Origin: Prescottella agglutinans
GTDB lineage: Bacteria; Actinomycetota; Actinomycetes; Mycobacteriales; Mycobacteriaceae
Assembly (NCBI RefSeq): GCF_004011865.1
Contig: NZ_RKLP01000015.1
Coordinates: 62,001 to 126,000 of the forward strand
Length of the DNA: 64,000 nt
Reading direction: 5' to 3'
In this document: positions 35,011-45,683 of the stretch, piece by piece
Layout of the letters: each line of letters begins with the position of its first letter
Position numbering within the stretch: position 1 is the first letter of the stretch
Translations under genes and position numbers: made by a program
Notes under the pieces: model-generated
Databases searched by the model: none
Told to the model about the DNA's origin: nothing
The model's input: only the letters and a program-made list of their open reading frames with translations

Positions 35011-35124
35011 GTGATCAGCACGAACGATCTTTTCACCATCATTCTCAACCTGGCATTCTCTGCGGGCTCGTCCGGCTTCGGCATCAGCGGGTCGGGCGGC
35101 AGCCCGGTGAATCCGCCGGCATAG
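35011..35124 (+). CDS. Micropeptide, 37 residues, relative of 53372
   Basis: GTG-started gene with AAGGGG seven bases upstream and a terminator-like hairpin 25 bases after the stop. The product starts MISTNDLFTIILNLAFSAGS, a short hydrophobic amphipathic stretch, then a Gly/Ser/Pro-rich tail. It aligns with the 34-residue product at 53372: Met-Ile, Thr-Asn, Leu, Ile-Leu-Asn and an identical SAGSSG. Two independent genes with ribosome sites and a shared pattern support a real family. No signal peptidase pattern. Function unknown; small cell-envelope or membrane-active peptides of Corynebacteriales are the nearest analogy in size only. Confidence 0.55.
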   Translation: MISTNDLFTIILNLAFSAGSSGFGISGSGGSPVNPPA

Positions 35125-35149
35125 CGTTCGACGCTCCACAGGCGTCGTT

Positions 35150-35177
35150 GTGCTCCGGACGAAAGAGTCCGGAGCAC
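35150..35177. terminator. Terminator hairpin between micropeptide and AurF-like genes
   Basis: Perfect 11-bp stem GTGCTCCGGAC (35150-35160) with 35167-35177 and a six-base GAAAGA loop. It is placed to stop the plus-strand micropeptide transcript and possibly the minus-strand oxygenase transcript. Confidence 0.65.
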
Positions 35178-35292
35178 AGCCATTTGTCGGGGTGCCACGC
35201 GACGATGCACGGCTGCCGGATCCCGGGAAGCGCGAAATGCGCGGTGCGCGAGACCTGCTCGCACACCGCGCACTCGCGCCGTGATCCTGCCG

Positions 35293-36210
35293 TCAGAGCA
35301 GGTGGACCCTCTTGTAGAGCACCTTCGACGGGCCGCCGACCAGGCCGACACTGTCGAGGAAGCTCATGAGCTTCGAACCCGACGTGCGGATCCTGTCGTG
35401 ATGATGCTTGTTGGTGCGCGCGACCTCGAGCGCGCGTTCCTTGTCGAGACCGGCGTTCGCGTACACGTCGGGGTGGATCATGCTCTTCATGACGAAGTAG
35501 ACGGTGGCAGCGGTGCTGACCCGCTCGAATGCCCTCCGGGCACGGGAAGCGCCCTGCAACCGGCGCGTGACCTCTTCGCGGGCGAAGCGGATGTGCCGCG
35601 CCTCCTCGAGGACGTGGATCTTGCTGACGGTGCGGGTGATCGGCTGGACCCGCTCGTCCTTCATGAAGTCGCGCTGCATCATGTCGAGGATCTCCTCGGC
35701 CGCCATGACGCTCGCATACGCGTTGGCGCCACGGAAGAGACCACCCCACAGGCGGCCGGCCCTGTGGATGAACGTGATCGGGCCGTAGTCGGGCATCCCG
35801 AACTTCTCGCCGGCCCGCGCGAACATCACCGAGTGACGGCACTCGTCGGCGACCTCGGTGAGCGCGAACTGCACGTGGCGCGAATGCTTGTCGCGACCGT
35901 AGACGTCGCGCAGCAGCATCTGCATGAGCAGGATCTCGAACCACAGGCCCACGCTCGAGACGCTCGCGGCCTCGTGCTTGGTGAGCTCGATCTTCTGCTC
36001 GTCCGTCATCTCGTCCCACAGCGGCGTGCCGTACAGCGTGCTCCACTCGGGCGTGAGGCCGAACTTGTCGGTGGGCAGCGGTGCCTCCCAGTCGACCTCG
36101 ACCATCGGGTCGTACGACTTGCGCGCCGAGGAGGCCAGCAATCGCCGCGCGGTCTCCTCCCGGTCCGACACCGGCGGAGCTGTGCGAGTCGACGGAGTCG
36201 CAGTGGTCAT
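35293..36210 (-). CDS. AurF-like diiron oxygenase
   Basis: All-helical protein of 305 residues with two diiron-binding helix motifs: EVADECRHSVMF (Glu, Asp-Glu, His) and HVLEEARHIRFAREE (Glu-Glu, His), plus SVGLWFEILLMQML. This is the pattern of the AurF family, whose founding member oxidises an arylamine to a nitro compound. GAGGGGAAG precedes the ATG at 36210. Monocistronic with its own operator-like site. Substrate could be an amine from the neighbouring aromatic pathways, but AurF-family members are functionally diverse. Confidence 0.8.
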   Translation of the reverse strand: MTTATPSTRTAPPVSDREETARRLLASSARKSYDPMVEVDWEAPLPTDKFGLTPEWSTLYGTPLWDEMTDEQKIELTKHEAASVSSVGLWFEILLMQMLLRDVYGRDKHSRHVQFALTEVADECRHSVMFARAGEKFGMPDYGPITFIHRAGRLWGGLFRGANAYASVMAAEEILDMMQRDFMKDERVQPITRTVSKIHVLEEARHIRFAREEVTRRLQGASRARRAFERVSTAATVYFVMKSMIHPDVYANAGLDKERALEVARTNKHHHDRIRTSGSKLMSFLDSVGLVGGPSKVLYKRVHLL

Positions 36211-36296
36211 GACTTCCCCTCGTTCGGTCACGGCCGCTGTCGCGGCGAGCCATCTGTGTGTGACTGCAGGTAACTGTTAGCTGAACCATACAATGA

Positions 36297-36311
36297 CCAT
36301 TGTCACAATGG
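36297..36311. promoter_or_regulatory. Palindromic operator candidate for the AurF-like gene
   Basis: CCATTG-TCA-CAATGG, a 15-bp palindrome, lies about 87 bases upstream of the oxygenase ATG. On the minus strand a TTGCCA and TATGGT pair, 18 bases apart, brackets it, so a repressor here would block a sigma70-type promoter. Confidence 0.5.
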
Positions 36312-36340
36312 CAATGGGGAGACGGGGTCTGCGCGGCCGG

Positions 36341-37075
36341 TCAGTGCTGCCGACTTCCTCCCAGTTCGGCGGCCACGTCGCGGACCAACGCCCCGACCTC
36401 GGCGTAGCGATCGGGCGTCAGGCGGCTGTCCGGACCGCTGACGACGACGGCGCCGATCGGCGTTCCGGTCGCGTCCAGGATGGCGGCGGCGATGCTCGTC
36501 GAACCCGGTTGGACGGCGCCCTCGCACAGTGACCAGCCGCGGGTGACGATCTCGGCGTACGCGGCGTCGTCGAGCAGTGATTCGGGGTGTGTGGTGAGTC
36601 CTTCCCGCGCCTCCGGGGAGAGTCGTGAGCAGATCGCGCGCCCTGCCGCACTGGTCTCCGGCGGGTGGATCTGACCGACCTGGAGTGCGGTGCGCACGAT
36701 CTGCTTTCCCTCGGCGACGTCCACGACCACGATCACCGATTCGTCGACGAGCGCTAGATGTGCGGTCTCGCCCGTCGCGTCGCGAAGGGATCCGAGAAGT
36801 GGCCGAGCGCGGGTGGGGAGTGTCGACGACGCGAGGGCCTTGCCCGCCACGGTGAGTGGTCTCATGGAAACCTCCCATCGTGGCGGTGAATCCGGCAGGG
36901 GGTGAAGCCATCCCGCGTCGTGCAGGGTGGCGAGCGTGCGCTGGAGTGCGCTCTTGTCCTCGTCGAGCACGCGTGAGAGCTCGGTCAGCCCGATCGGTTG
37001 GTGGGCGGCGATCGCCTCGATGACACGGAGGCCGCGCGCGAGGGTGCCCAAAGTCTTGACTGCGATCTGGATCAC
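36341..37075 (-). CDS. IclR-family regulator
   Basis: IclR protein of 244 residues with winged helix (IGLTELSRVLDEDKSALQRTL) and effector domain (GETAHLALVDESVIVVVDV, SAAGRAICSRL). It is distant from the other two IclR proteins in the window. I assign the GTG at 37075; AGGA abuts it, so the spacing is poor and the mRNA may be leaderless. Longer frames run into the palindromic operator. It is divergent from the amidohydrolase operon starting at 37180 and is its likely regulator. Confidence 0.84.
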   Translation of the reverse strand: MIQIAVKTLGTLARGLRVIEAIAAHQPIGLTELSRVLDEDKSALQRTLATLHDAGWLHPLPDSPPRWEVSMRPLTVAGKALASSTLPTRARPLLGSLRDATGETAHLALVDESVIVVVDVAEGKQIVRTALQVGQIHPPETSAAGRAICSRLSPEAREGLTTHPESLLDDAAYAEIVTRGWSLCEGAVQPGSTSIAAAILDATGTPIGAVVVSGPDSRLTPDRYAEVGALVRDVAAELGGSRQH

Positions 37076-37084
37076 TCCTAATGT

Positions 37085-37120
37085 GTATCTGCAAATGATA
37101 CTTACTATCACATAGTGATA
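37085..37120. promoter_or_regulatory. IclR-type operator region
   Basis: AT-rich divergent spacer with GTATC (37085-37089) and GATAC (37097-37101), then the 15-bp palindrome TATCAC-ATA-GTGATA at 37106-37120. The base composition contrasts with the GC-rich surroundings. Position between the IclR gene and the amidohydrolase operon suggests control of both. Confidence 0.55.
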
Positions 37121-37179
37121 CATCACATGGCAAGGCCCCCACGAAGTGGGCCCCACGTGATCTCCCGAAGGAGCGTGTC

Positions 37180-38385
37180 GTGACGGCTGTCAATCAGGAA
37201 CTCGACCCCGAACTCTTCAACCCCGAGCCCGAACCGGCCGAGGTCAAGTACACGGTCATCTCCGTGGACGACCATGTGGTCGAGCCGGCGCACCTGTTCG
37301 AGACATGGATGCCCGCAGCCCTCAGGGACCGCGCACCGCGGATCCTCGAGGGCGAGGACGGCTCGCAGGTCTGGGAGTTCGACGGCAACATCTACTCCCA
37401 GGTCGGCATGAACGCCGTCGCGGGCCGCCGCAAGGAGTCGGTGAAGTACGAGCCCTTCCGTTTCGACCAGATGCGTCCCGGCTGCTACGACATTCACGCC
37501 CGCGTCAAGGACATGGACCTCGGCGGCATCTGGGCGATGCTCAACTTCCCGTCCCAGATCACCGGCTTCTGCGGTCGTGTCTTCGCGCATGCGTCCGACA
37601 AGGAGGTCGGCATCGCCGCGGTGCGGGCGTGGAACGACTGGCTCTACAACGAGTGGTACCTCGAGTACCCGACGCGCGTGATCCCCGGTGGCATCACCTA
37701 TCTCACCGATCCGGTCGAGGCGGTCAAGGAGATCGAGCGCAACGCCGCGCGCGGCTTCACGTCGGTCACCTTCCCGGAGCGTCCGCACGCGATCGGCCTT
37801 CCCTCGCTGTGGGATCGCGATCACTGGGATCCGATCATCCAGGCCTGCGTCGACACCGACACGGTGATCTCGCTGCACGTCGGCAGCTCGGGCATGTACC
37901 AGTACCCGCAGGGCGCACCGGGACTTCAGCTGGGCGCCACCATGTTCGGCCAGCTGTCCCTGGCCGCGTGCAGCGAGTGGCTGTGGTCGGGCTACCCCAA
38001 GGAGCACCCGACGCTGAAGATCGCGATGAGCGAGGGCGGCATCGGCTGGGTGCCGATGCTGATCGACCGCCTCGACAACATCATCGACCGGTCCGGGTAC
38101 GGCCTGGGCTGGGCGGAGCGCCCGTCCGACGTTCTGCGCCGCAACTTCTGGTTCTGCACGCTCGACGACCCGTCCACCATCGCGCTGCGTCACGTCATCG
38201 GTGTCGAGAACATCATGCTGGAGACGGATTACCCGCACGGCGACGGCACGTGGCCGCACACCCAGAGCGTCCTCGAGAACTACTGGGGCGACATCCCCGC
38301 CGACGAGATGCGGAAGATGTGCAGCGAGAACGCCGCCAAGCTCTACCGCCACCCGCTGCCCGAGATCGTCCTGCCCCGAGGCTGA
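37180..38385 (+). CDS. Amidohydrolase-2 family protein
   Basis: TIM-barrel metal-dependent hydrolase/decarboxylase of 401 residues. The N-terminal metal motif reads DDHVVEP, the barrel His is in SLHVGSSG and the Asp in LETDYPHGDG. The family includes ACMSD and gamma-resorcylate-type decarboxylases, so decarboxylation of an aromatic or ring-cleavage acid is likely besides hydrolysis. GAAGGAG sits six bases before the GTG start. Head of a five-gene overlapping operon divergent from an IclR gene. Confidence 0.82.
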   Translation: MTAVNQELDPELFNPEPEPAEVKYTVISVDDHVVEPAHLFETWMPAALRDRAPRILEGEDGSQVWEFDGNIYSQVGMNAVAGRRKESVKYEPFRFDQMRPGCYDIHARVKDMDLGGIWAMLNFPSQITGFCGRVFAHASDKEVGIAAVRAWNDWLYNEWYLEYPTRVIPGGITYLTDPVEAVKEIERNAARGFTSVTFPERPHAIGLPSLWDRDHWDPIIQACVDTDTVISLHVGSSGMYQYPQGAPGLQLGATMFGQLSLAACSEWLWSGYPKEHPTLKIAMSEGGIGWVPMLIDRLDNIIDRSGYGLGWAERPSDVLRRNFWFCTLDDPSTIALRHVIGVENIMLETDYPHGDGTWPHTQSVLENYWGDIPADEMRKMCSENAAKLYRHPLPEIVLPRG

Positions 38386-38398
38386 GAGGAATCCGTCG

Positions 38399-39154
38399 AT
38401 GAGTTTCACCCCCACCGCGGACCGGTTGATTCCGGAACTCGATCCGCGCGAAGAGATCGTCCTGCTCGGCCGCACGCTGTGGAACGAGGGCTACCGCGAC
38501 CACCTGGCCGGCCACATCACCTACAACCTGGGCGACGGCACGCTGCTGTGCAACCCGTGGTTGCTCACGTGGGAGGAGATGTGTCCGGAGGACGTGCTGC
38601 GAATCGATTTGCAGGGCAACCTGATCGACGGCGACTGGCCGGTGCCGCTCGGGATCCCGTTGCACCTGGCGCTGCACAACGCACGCCCCGACGTGGTGTG
38701 GGCGCTGCACAACCATTCCGAGTACGGCACGGTGTGGGGCGACATCAAGGAGGTACCGCCCGCGTACGACCAGAGCTCGAGCCTCGGCGGCGGCGAGCTG
38801 GTCCTGGTCGACGAGTACGACGGTGCCGTCAACAGCATGGAGGCCGCGGAGAAGGCGGTCCGGGCGATCGGTGACGCGGATCGGGCGCTGCTGGGCGGAC
38901 ACGGCGTCTTCGTCATCGCGGACACCGCGCGGGCGGTCTACCTCCGCGCGGTGGCGCTCGAACAGCGATGCAAGAACGCGTGGATGGTGCGTGTCGCGGG
39001 CGGACCGGACAAGACGTCGCTCCCGGACTGGTGGCTCGACCGGCAGCTGAAGAACGACGGCAACGGCTACCACGGCTTCTGGGAGGCGGCGGTGCGCGCG
39101 GCGTTGCGCGCCGAACCGGCGCTCGCGCAAAAGATTCTGTCCCGGCCGCGATGA
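38399..39154 (+). CDS. Class II aldolase/adducin-family protein
   Basis: Class II aldolase fold of 251 residues with metal-site His in WALHNHSEYG and GGHGVFVI and the N-terminal GHITYNLGDG. It is related to, but clearly distinct from, the 23762 protein. Next to an amidohydrolase-2 protein, either aldol cleavage or decarboxylation of a hydroxylated acid is plausible. GAGAGGA precedes the ATG; ATGA overlap with the next gene. Confidence 0.8.
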   Translation: MSFTPTADRLIPELDPREEIVLLGRTLWNEGYRDHLAGHITYNLGDGTLLCNPWLLTWEEMCPEDVLRIDLQGNLIDGDWPVPLGIPLHLALHNARPDVVWALHNHSEYGTVWGDIKEVPPAYDQSSSLGGGELVLVDEYDGAVNSMEAAEKAVRAIGDADRALLGGHGVFVIADTARAVYLRAVALEQRCKNAWMVRVAGGPDKTSLPDWWLDRQLKNDGNGYHGFWEAAVRAALRAEPALAQKILSRPR

Positions 39155-39456
39155 CCGTGACATCGACACCCGTGGAGGCGGGACCGGCCGAGGCCCGTCC
39201 CGCTTCCGCGGAACGCGCCGCGGACATCTTCACGTGCCGTGAGGTCATCCGGATCATCTCCGGGATCGAGCGGCGCCCGCCGGGCGAACGGCTCGACGAG
39301 TACTACTGGGCGGAACTGCTGGGCGGCTGCACGGAGGGCGAGGTGCTCGAGGCGACGTGGGACCACTATCGTCGGCACTCCCGCCCGATCTGGCCGGCGG
39401 ACATCCTGACCTGGGTGGCGGCCCGCCGTGTGGCCGGCGAGCAGGTAGCCCGATGA
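39151..39456 (+). CDS. Small protein of unknown function
   Basis: A 101-residue soluble protein held in the operon by ATGA overlaps on both sides. The first 25 residues are Ala/Pro/Glu-rich. The rest, with DEYYWAELLGG, EVLEATWDHYRRHSRPIWP and ADILTWVAARR, reminds me of the small helical domains in actinophage and actinobacterial replication-associated proteins (HYR...xPADI). I cannot assign a function; a regulatory or scaffold role in the pathway is only a guess. Confidence 0.65.
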   Translation: MTVTSTPVEAGPAEARPASAERAADIFTCREVIRIISGIERRPPGERLDEYYWAELLGGCTEGEVLEATWDHYRRHSRPIWPADILTWVAARRVAGEQVAR

Positions 39457-40354
39457 GTGCGACGGTGGTCCTCGTCCCGGACGAGCGCGGTGTGCCGGCG
39501 CTCGCCGGGATTCCGAACGTCCGGGCCGTCGTGTACGACCCGGACGTGCCGCGGTTGCCGGACGACGCCGGTGCCGCGGAGGTGCTGGTGGTGCAGCGCC
39601 TCGATCCCGCCGGCTCGGGCCCGCTGTTGGCGCAGTTGCCGGGGCTGCGGATGGTTCAGCTGTTCAGTTCCGGGGTCGAACGTTGGGAGAACGCCGTGCC
39701 CGACGGGGTCCGGGTGTCGAACGCGGACCATGCCCACGGCCGCACCGTCGCGGAATGGGTTGTCGCGCAATTGCTGTGCCATTTCCGGGATCTCGCCGCG
39801 TATCGGGTGAAGCAGTCGGAAAAGCGGTGGGACACGCACCGTACCGGCACGCTCGCGCGGAAGCGGGTGCTGGTGTTCGGTGCCGGCGACATCGGCGAGA
39901 ACGTTCGCCGGATGCTCGAGCCGTTCGGATGCGTAGTCACCCTGGTCGGCCGGACGACCCGCGACGGGGTGGTGGACGTCGGGGCCGCGATGGACCGACT
40001 CGGCGAGCAGGATGTCGTGGTTCTCGCTGTGCCGCTGAGCGATTCGACGGCGCACCTCGTGGACGCCGGCTTTCTGGCGGCGATGCGGGACGACGCGGTC
40101 CTGGTGAACGCCGGCCGGGGTGGTCTCGTCGACACGCGGGCACTCCTCGACGCCGCTCGCACAGGCCGTATCCACGCGATCCTCGACGTCACCGATCCCG
40201 AACCGCTTCCCGCCGACCATCCGCTGTGGACCGCGCCGGGGGTGGTCGTGACGCCGCACGCCGCGGGGATCACCGACGACGTGCTCGACCGGTGTTGGGC
40301 TGCGGTCGCGCGCAAGGTCGCGGCGTACGTCGGGGCCGGTGCGGAGGTGTCGCT

Positions 40355-40358
<4 letters not shown>
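39453..40358 (+). CDS. D-2-hydroxyacid dehydrogenase
   Basis: A third D-isomer-specific 2-hydroxyacid dehydrogenase, 301 residues, with FGAGDIGENV, Arg in VNAGRGGLVDT, the Glu in DVTDPEPLP and the His in TPHAAG. It is not close to the 10228/19935 pair. Directly followed, with GTGA overlap, by an FMN-dependent 2-hydroxyacid oxidase, so the two could interconvert D- and L-hydroxy forms of one acid through the keto acid. Confidence 0.84.
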
Positions 40359-42802
<2,444 letters not shown>

Positions 42803-42803
<1 letters not shown>

Positions 42804-43627
42804 TGCCCGCCCAGCTCACGGGACTCGACGGGAAGGTCGCGGTCGTCACCGGCGCCGGGCGGATGCGTTCGATCGGCCGGGAGACCGCGGTCGAACTCGC
42901 CCGTGCCGGTTGCGATGTCGTCGTCACCGGCACGGGACGCACGCCGGACCGCTACACCGATGAGGAGAAGGCCGCCGGCTGGCGCGACATCGAATCCGTT
43001 GCCGACGAGATTCGCGCGCTGGGTCGGAAGGCGACCGCCGTGGTCGCCGACGTCGCCGACGAGGACTCGGTGAACGCACTGTGCGCCCGGGTGCAGGAGG
43101 AGTTCGGCGGGGTGGACGTCCTCGTCAACAACGCCGCCGCGTCCCGCGGCGGCGATCGCGTGCCGGTGACCGAACTCGACGTCGACGTCTGGGACCGGGT
43201 TCTCCGAGTCAACCTGCGGGGCACCTTCCTGATGAGCCGGGCCTTCGCACGGGCGATGGTCGAGCGGGGCGCGGGCGGGTGCATCGTCAACATCTCCTCG
43301 ATCGGCGGGAAGACGGGCGGCGCCAACACTGCCGCGTACGCCGCATCGAAGGCCGCAGTCCAGTCGTTGACGTCGTCGATGGCCAAGGAACTGGGGCCGT
43401 CGGGGATCCGGGTGAACGCCCTGTGCCCGGGGGTCACCTCCACGAGCCGACTCGACGACTGGCCCGCGGATGTCTGGCAGAAATACGTGGAGGCCAACAT
43501 CCCGCTGCAGCGGGCCGGCAATCCGCGTGAGGTGGCCTGGGCCGCAGTCTTTCTGGGCAGCGACCAGGCTGCCTGGGTGAGCGGCCAATCCTGGAACGTC
43601 GACGGTGGCCAGTTGACGATCCGCTGA
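42803..43627 (+). CDS. Short-chain dehydrogenase/reductase
   Basis: SDR of 274 residues: VVTGAGRMRSIGRE (an insertion in the Gly-rich motif), NNAAAS, Ser in NISSIGGKTG and YAASK. Coupled to the thiolase by a TGATG junction, it probably oxidises the 3-hydroxyacyl-CoA that feeds the thiolase. The Gly-rich motif with MRS inserted is shared with some 3-hydroxyacyl-CoA type SDRs of actinobacteria. Confidence 0.83.
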
Positions 43628-43678
43628 TCCGGGCCGGTCACCCGGCCCCGAACGATCCTTCCCCGGAGAGGTGTTGTG

Positions 43679-45325
43679 ATGTCCGAGCTTCGTCGAGTAC
43701 CGGATGCGCGCGCGGAAGCCGTTGCGCGGCTGACGGCGCCGGGTGCGGCCTTCGAGATCGTGGAGGAGCCGGTGCGGGGCGCGGCGATGCCGGTGTTCCG
43801 CAACCGGTACAGATCCCTGCACCGGTTGCTGGTCGAGTCGGCTCGCTACGGTGATGCCGAGTATCTCGTGTGCGATGACCTACGGCTCACCTTCACCGAG
43901 CACCTCGATCGGGTTGCCTCGCTCGCGCAGGAACTGCGGTCCCGATACGGCATCGGCAAGGGTGACCGGGTTGCGATCCTGTCCGCCAACAACGCCGAGT
44001 GGATCATGACGTTCTGGGCGGCCACCGCGCTCGGCGCCGTCACGGTCGGCATGAACTCGCTGTGGTCGGCCCGCGAGATCGAGTACGGCGTGGAGCTTTC
44101 CGAGCCCAGCCTGATCGTGGCCGACGCCCCGCGCCGGGAACTGCTCGGCACGGTGGACATGCCTGTCCTGACCGTCGAGCACGACATCCCGGCGATGTCG
44201 ACGGCCCACCCGGGCGCGGAGCTGCCGGTACCCGATGTGGACGAGGAGGACCCGGCGGTCATCCTCTTCACCAGTGGGACCACCGGCCGGCCCAAGGGAG
44301 CGACCCACTCGCAGCGGAACATGGTGGCCGCGGTGGACTTCCACCGGTTCAACGACGCATTGGCAACCGAACTCGGCAGGGCACCGGGTGGTCGACGATT
44401 CCTGTTGGCGACACCGCTCTTCCACATCGCGGCGCTGCACAATCTCGCCGTACCGCGCCTCGCGTTCGGTGACACCGCGGTGATCACCACCGGCCGATTC
44501 GACATCGACCGGGTGTTGCGGCTGATCGAACGCGAGCGCGTGACGAACTGGGGCGCCGTCCCCACCATGGTGAGCCGGATCGTCGAACACGGTGACCTCT
44601 CGGGTTACGACCTGTCGTCGTTGCAGACGATCTCGGTCAGTTCGGCGCCGTCGTCGGCCGCTCTCAAGGAGCGGCTGCGCCAGACGCTGCCGGTGGCGGG
44701 CCGCTCCCTCGGTACCACCTACGGATTGACGGAATCATCTTCGGCGGCAACCATTGCCACCGCAGCCGACCTGGCCGAGCGTCCAGATACGGTCGGGACC
44801 GCCGTGCCGACCATGAGTGTCGAGATCCGGGACGAGCACGGCGCGCGGGTGCCGGACGGTGTGGAGGGCGAGATCTGTGTCCGAGGCCCCCTGGTGATGC
44901 TCGGGTATTGGAACAACCCCGAGGCGACCGCGGCGGCGATCGACGACGCGGGCTGGATGCAGACGGGCGATCTGGGGATACTGGAGGACGGACACCTCCG
45001 GATCAGCAGTCGTCGTTCCGATCTCATACTTCGTGGTGGCGAGAACGTCTACCCCGTCGAGGTCGAGAACGTCCTCGCCGAGCATCCCGCGGTGCGCGAG
45101 TGCATCGTGCTGGGCGTCGAGCATCCGGACCTCGGCGAGGAGGTGTGCGCGGTCGCCGTGGTCGCGGAGGGCGACGCGGTCACCGCCCCGGACCTGGAGG
45201 CATTCATGGTCGAACGTATTGCGCGGTACAAGGTTCCGACGCGATGGACGCTCACGACGACCGAACTCCCGAGAAACGCGACCGGAAAGGTCAAGCGGCA
45301 AGAGGTGGTGCTCTCGGCCGAGTAG
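43679..45325 (+). CDS. Acyl-CoA synthetase (AMP-forming)
   Basis: CoA ligase of 548 residues with LFTSGTTGRPKG, TYGLTESSS, QTGDLGILEDG, RRSDLILRGGENVYPVEVE and catalytic Lys in NATGKVKRQE. GGAGAGG sits eight bases before the ATG at 43679 (an adjacent GTG at 43676 is possible). Last gene of the cluster, ended by a hairpin at 45350. Activates a carboxylic acid for the SDR and thiolase steps encoded just upstream. Confidence 0.85.
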   Translation: MSELRRVPDARAEAVARLTAPGAAFEIVEEPVRGAAMPVFRNRYRSLHRLLVESARYGDAEYLVCDDLRLTFTEHLDRVASLAQELRSRYGIGKGDRVAILSANNAEWIMTFWAATALGAVTVGMNSLWSAREIEYGVELSEPSLIVADAPRRELLGTVDMPVLTVEHDIPAMSTAHPGAELPVPDVDEEDPAVILFTSGTTGRPKGATHSQRNMVAAVDFHRFNDALATELGRAPGGRRFLLATPLFHIAALHNLAVPRLAFGDTAVITTGRFDIDRVLRLIERERVTNWGAVPTMVSRIVEHGDLSGYDLSSLQTISVSSAPSSAALKERLRQTLPVAGRSLGTTYGLTESSSAATIATAADLAERPDTVGTAVPTMSVEIRDEHGARVPDGVEGEICVRGPLVMLGYWNNPEATAAAIDDAGWMQTGDLGILEDGHLRISSRRSDLILRGGENVYPVEVENVLAEHPAVRECIVLGVEHPDLGEEVCAVAVVAEGDAVTAPDLEAFMVERIARYKVPTRWTLTTTELPRNATGKVKRQEVVLSAE

Positions 45326-45683
45326 TCGCAGGATTCGTTCCGTCCCGCAGAGGGTGCTGCCGGTGCAGCGCCCTCCGCGGCGTGCCTGCGAACCACCGTC
45401 CGCTAGCAGGGCAGTTTACCGAAAACGCCTATACGGCAGTGAAATACGCCACACATCTTCGGCGACGAGCTGATATGGTCTGATCCGCCACGGCGGGAGA
45501 TCGCATCGTCGACGTCCCTCGTGCCATCAAGCAGCCACAGCGTGTCGGGCGGCCGTGCCCGACGTCTGTACCGCAGTGGAGAGCTGTCCCGTTCGCTGCG
45601 GACAGCGTGACCCCCGACAAGCACACACCGTCTACCCCCGATCGGCACAGCTCGGTTCGTCGTGGACATGCAGGAGGACATCA
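45326..45683 (+). other. Intergenic region, 358 bases, terminator plus promoter for the importer operon
   Basis: The first part carries the hairpin at 45350-45375. TATGGT at 45474-45479 is the best -10 candidate. A 7-bp stem GTCGGGC (45544-45550) with 45557-45563 lies in the presumed long leader. AGGAGG at 45672-45677 serves the gene at 45684. I see no credible reading frame here. Confidence 0.45.
45350..45375 (+). terminator. Terminator hairpin after CoA ligase gene
   Basis: An 11-bp stem with one G-T wobble, 45350-45360 with 45365-45375, and a four-base loop. No long T-run. It follows the CoA ligase stop by 24 bases. Confidence 0.5.

Noticed and set aside
34812-35369. Plus-strand 185-residue frame across the micropeptide region
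   Set aside because: No ribosome site, low-quality amino-acid composition, crosses the micropeptide gene and the terminator hairpin in another frame.
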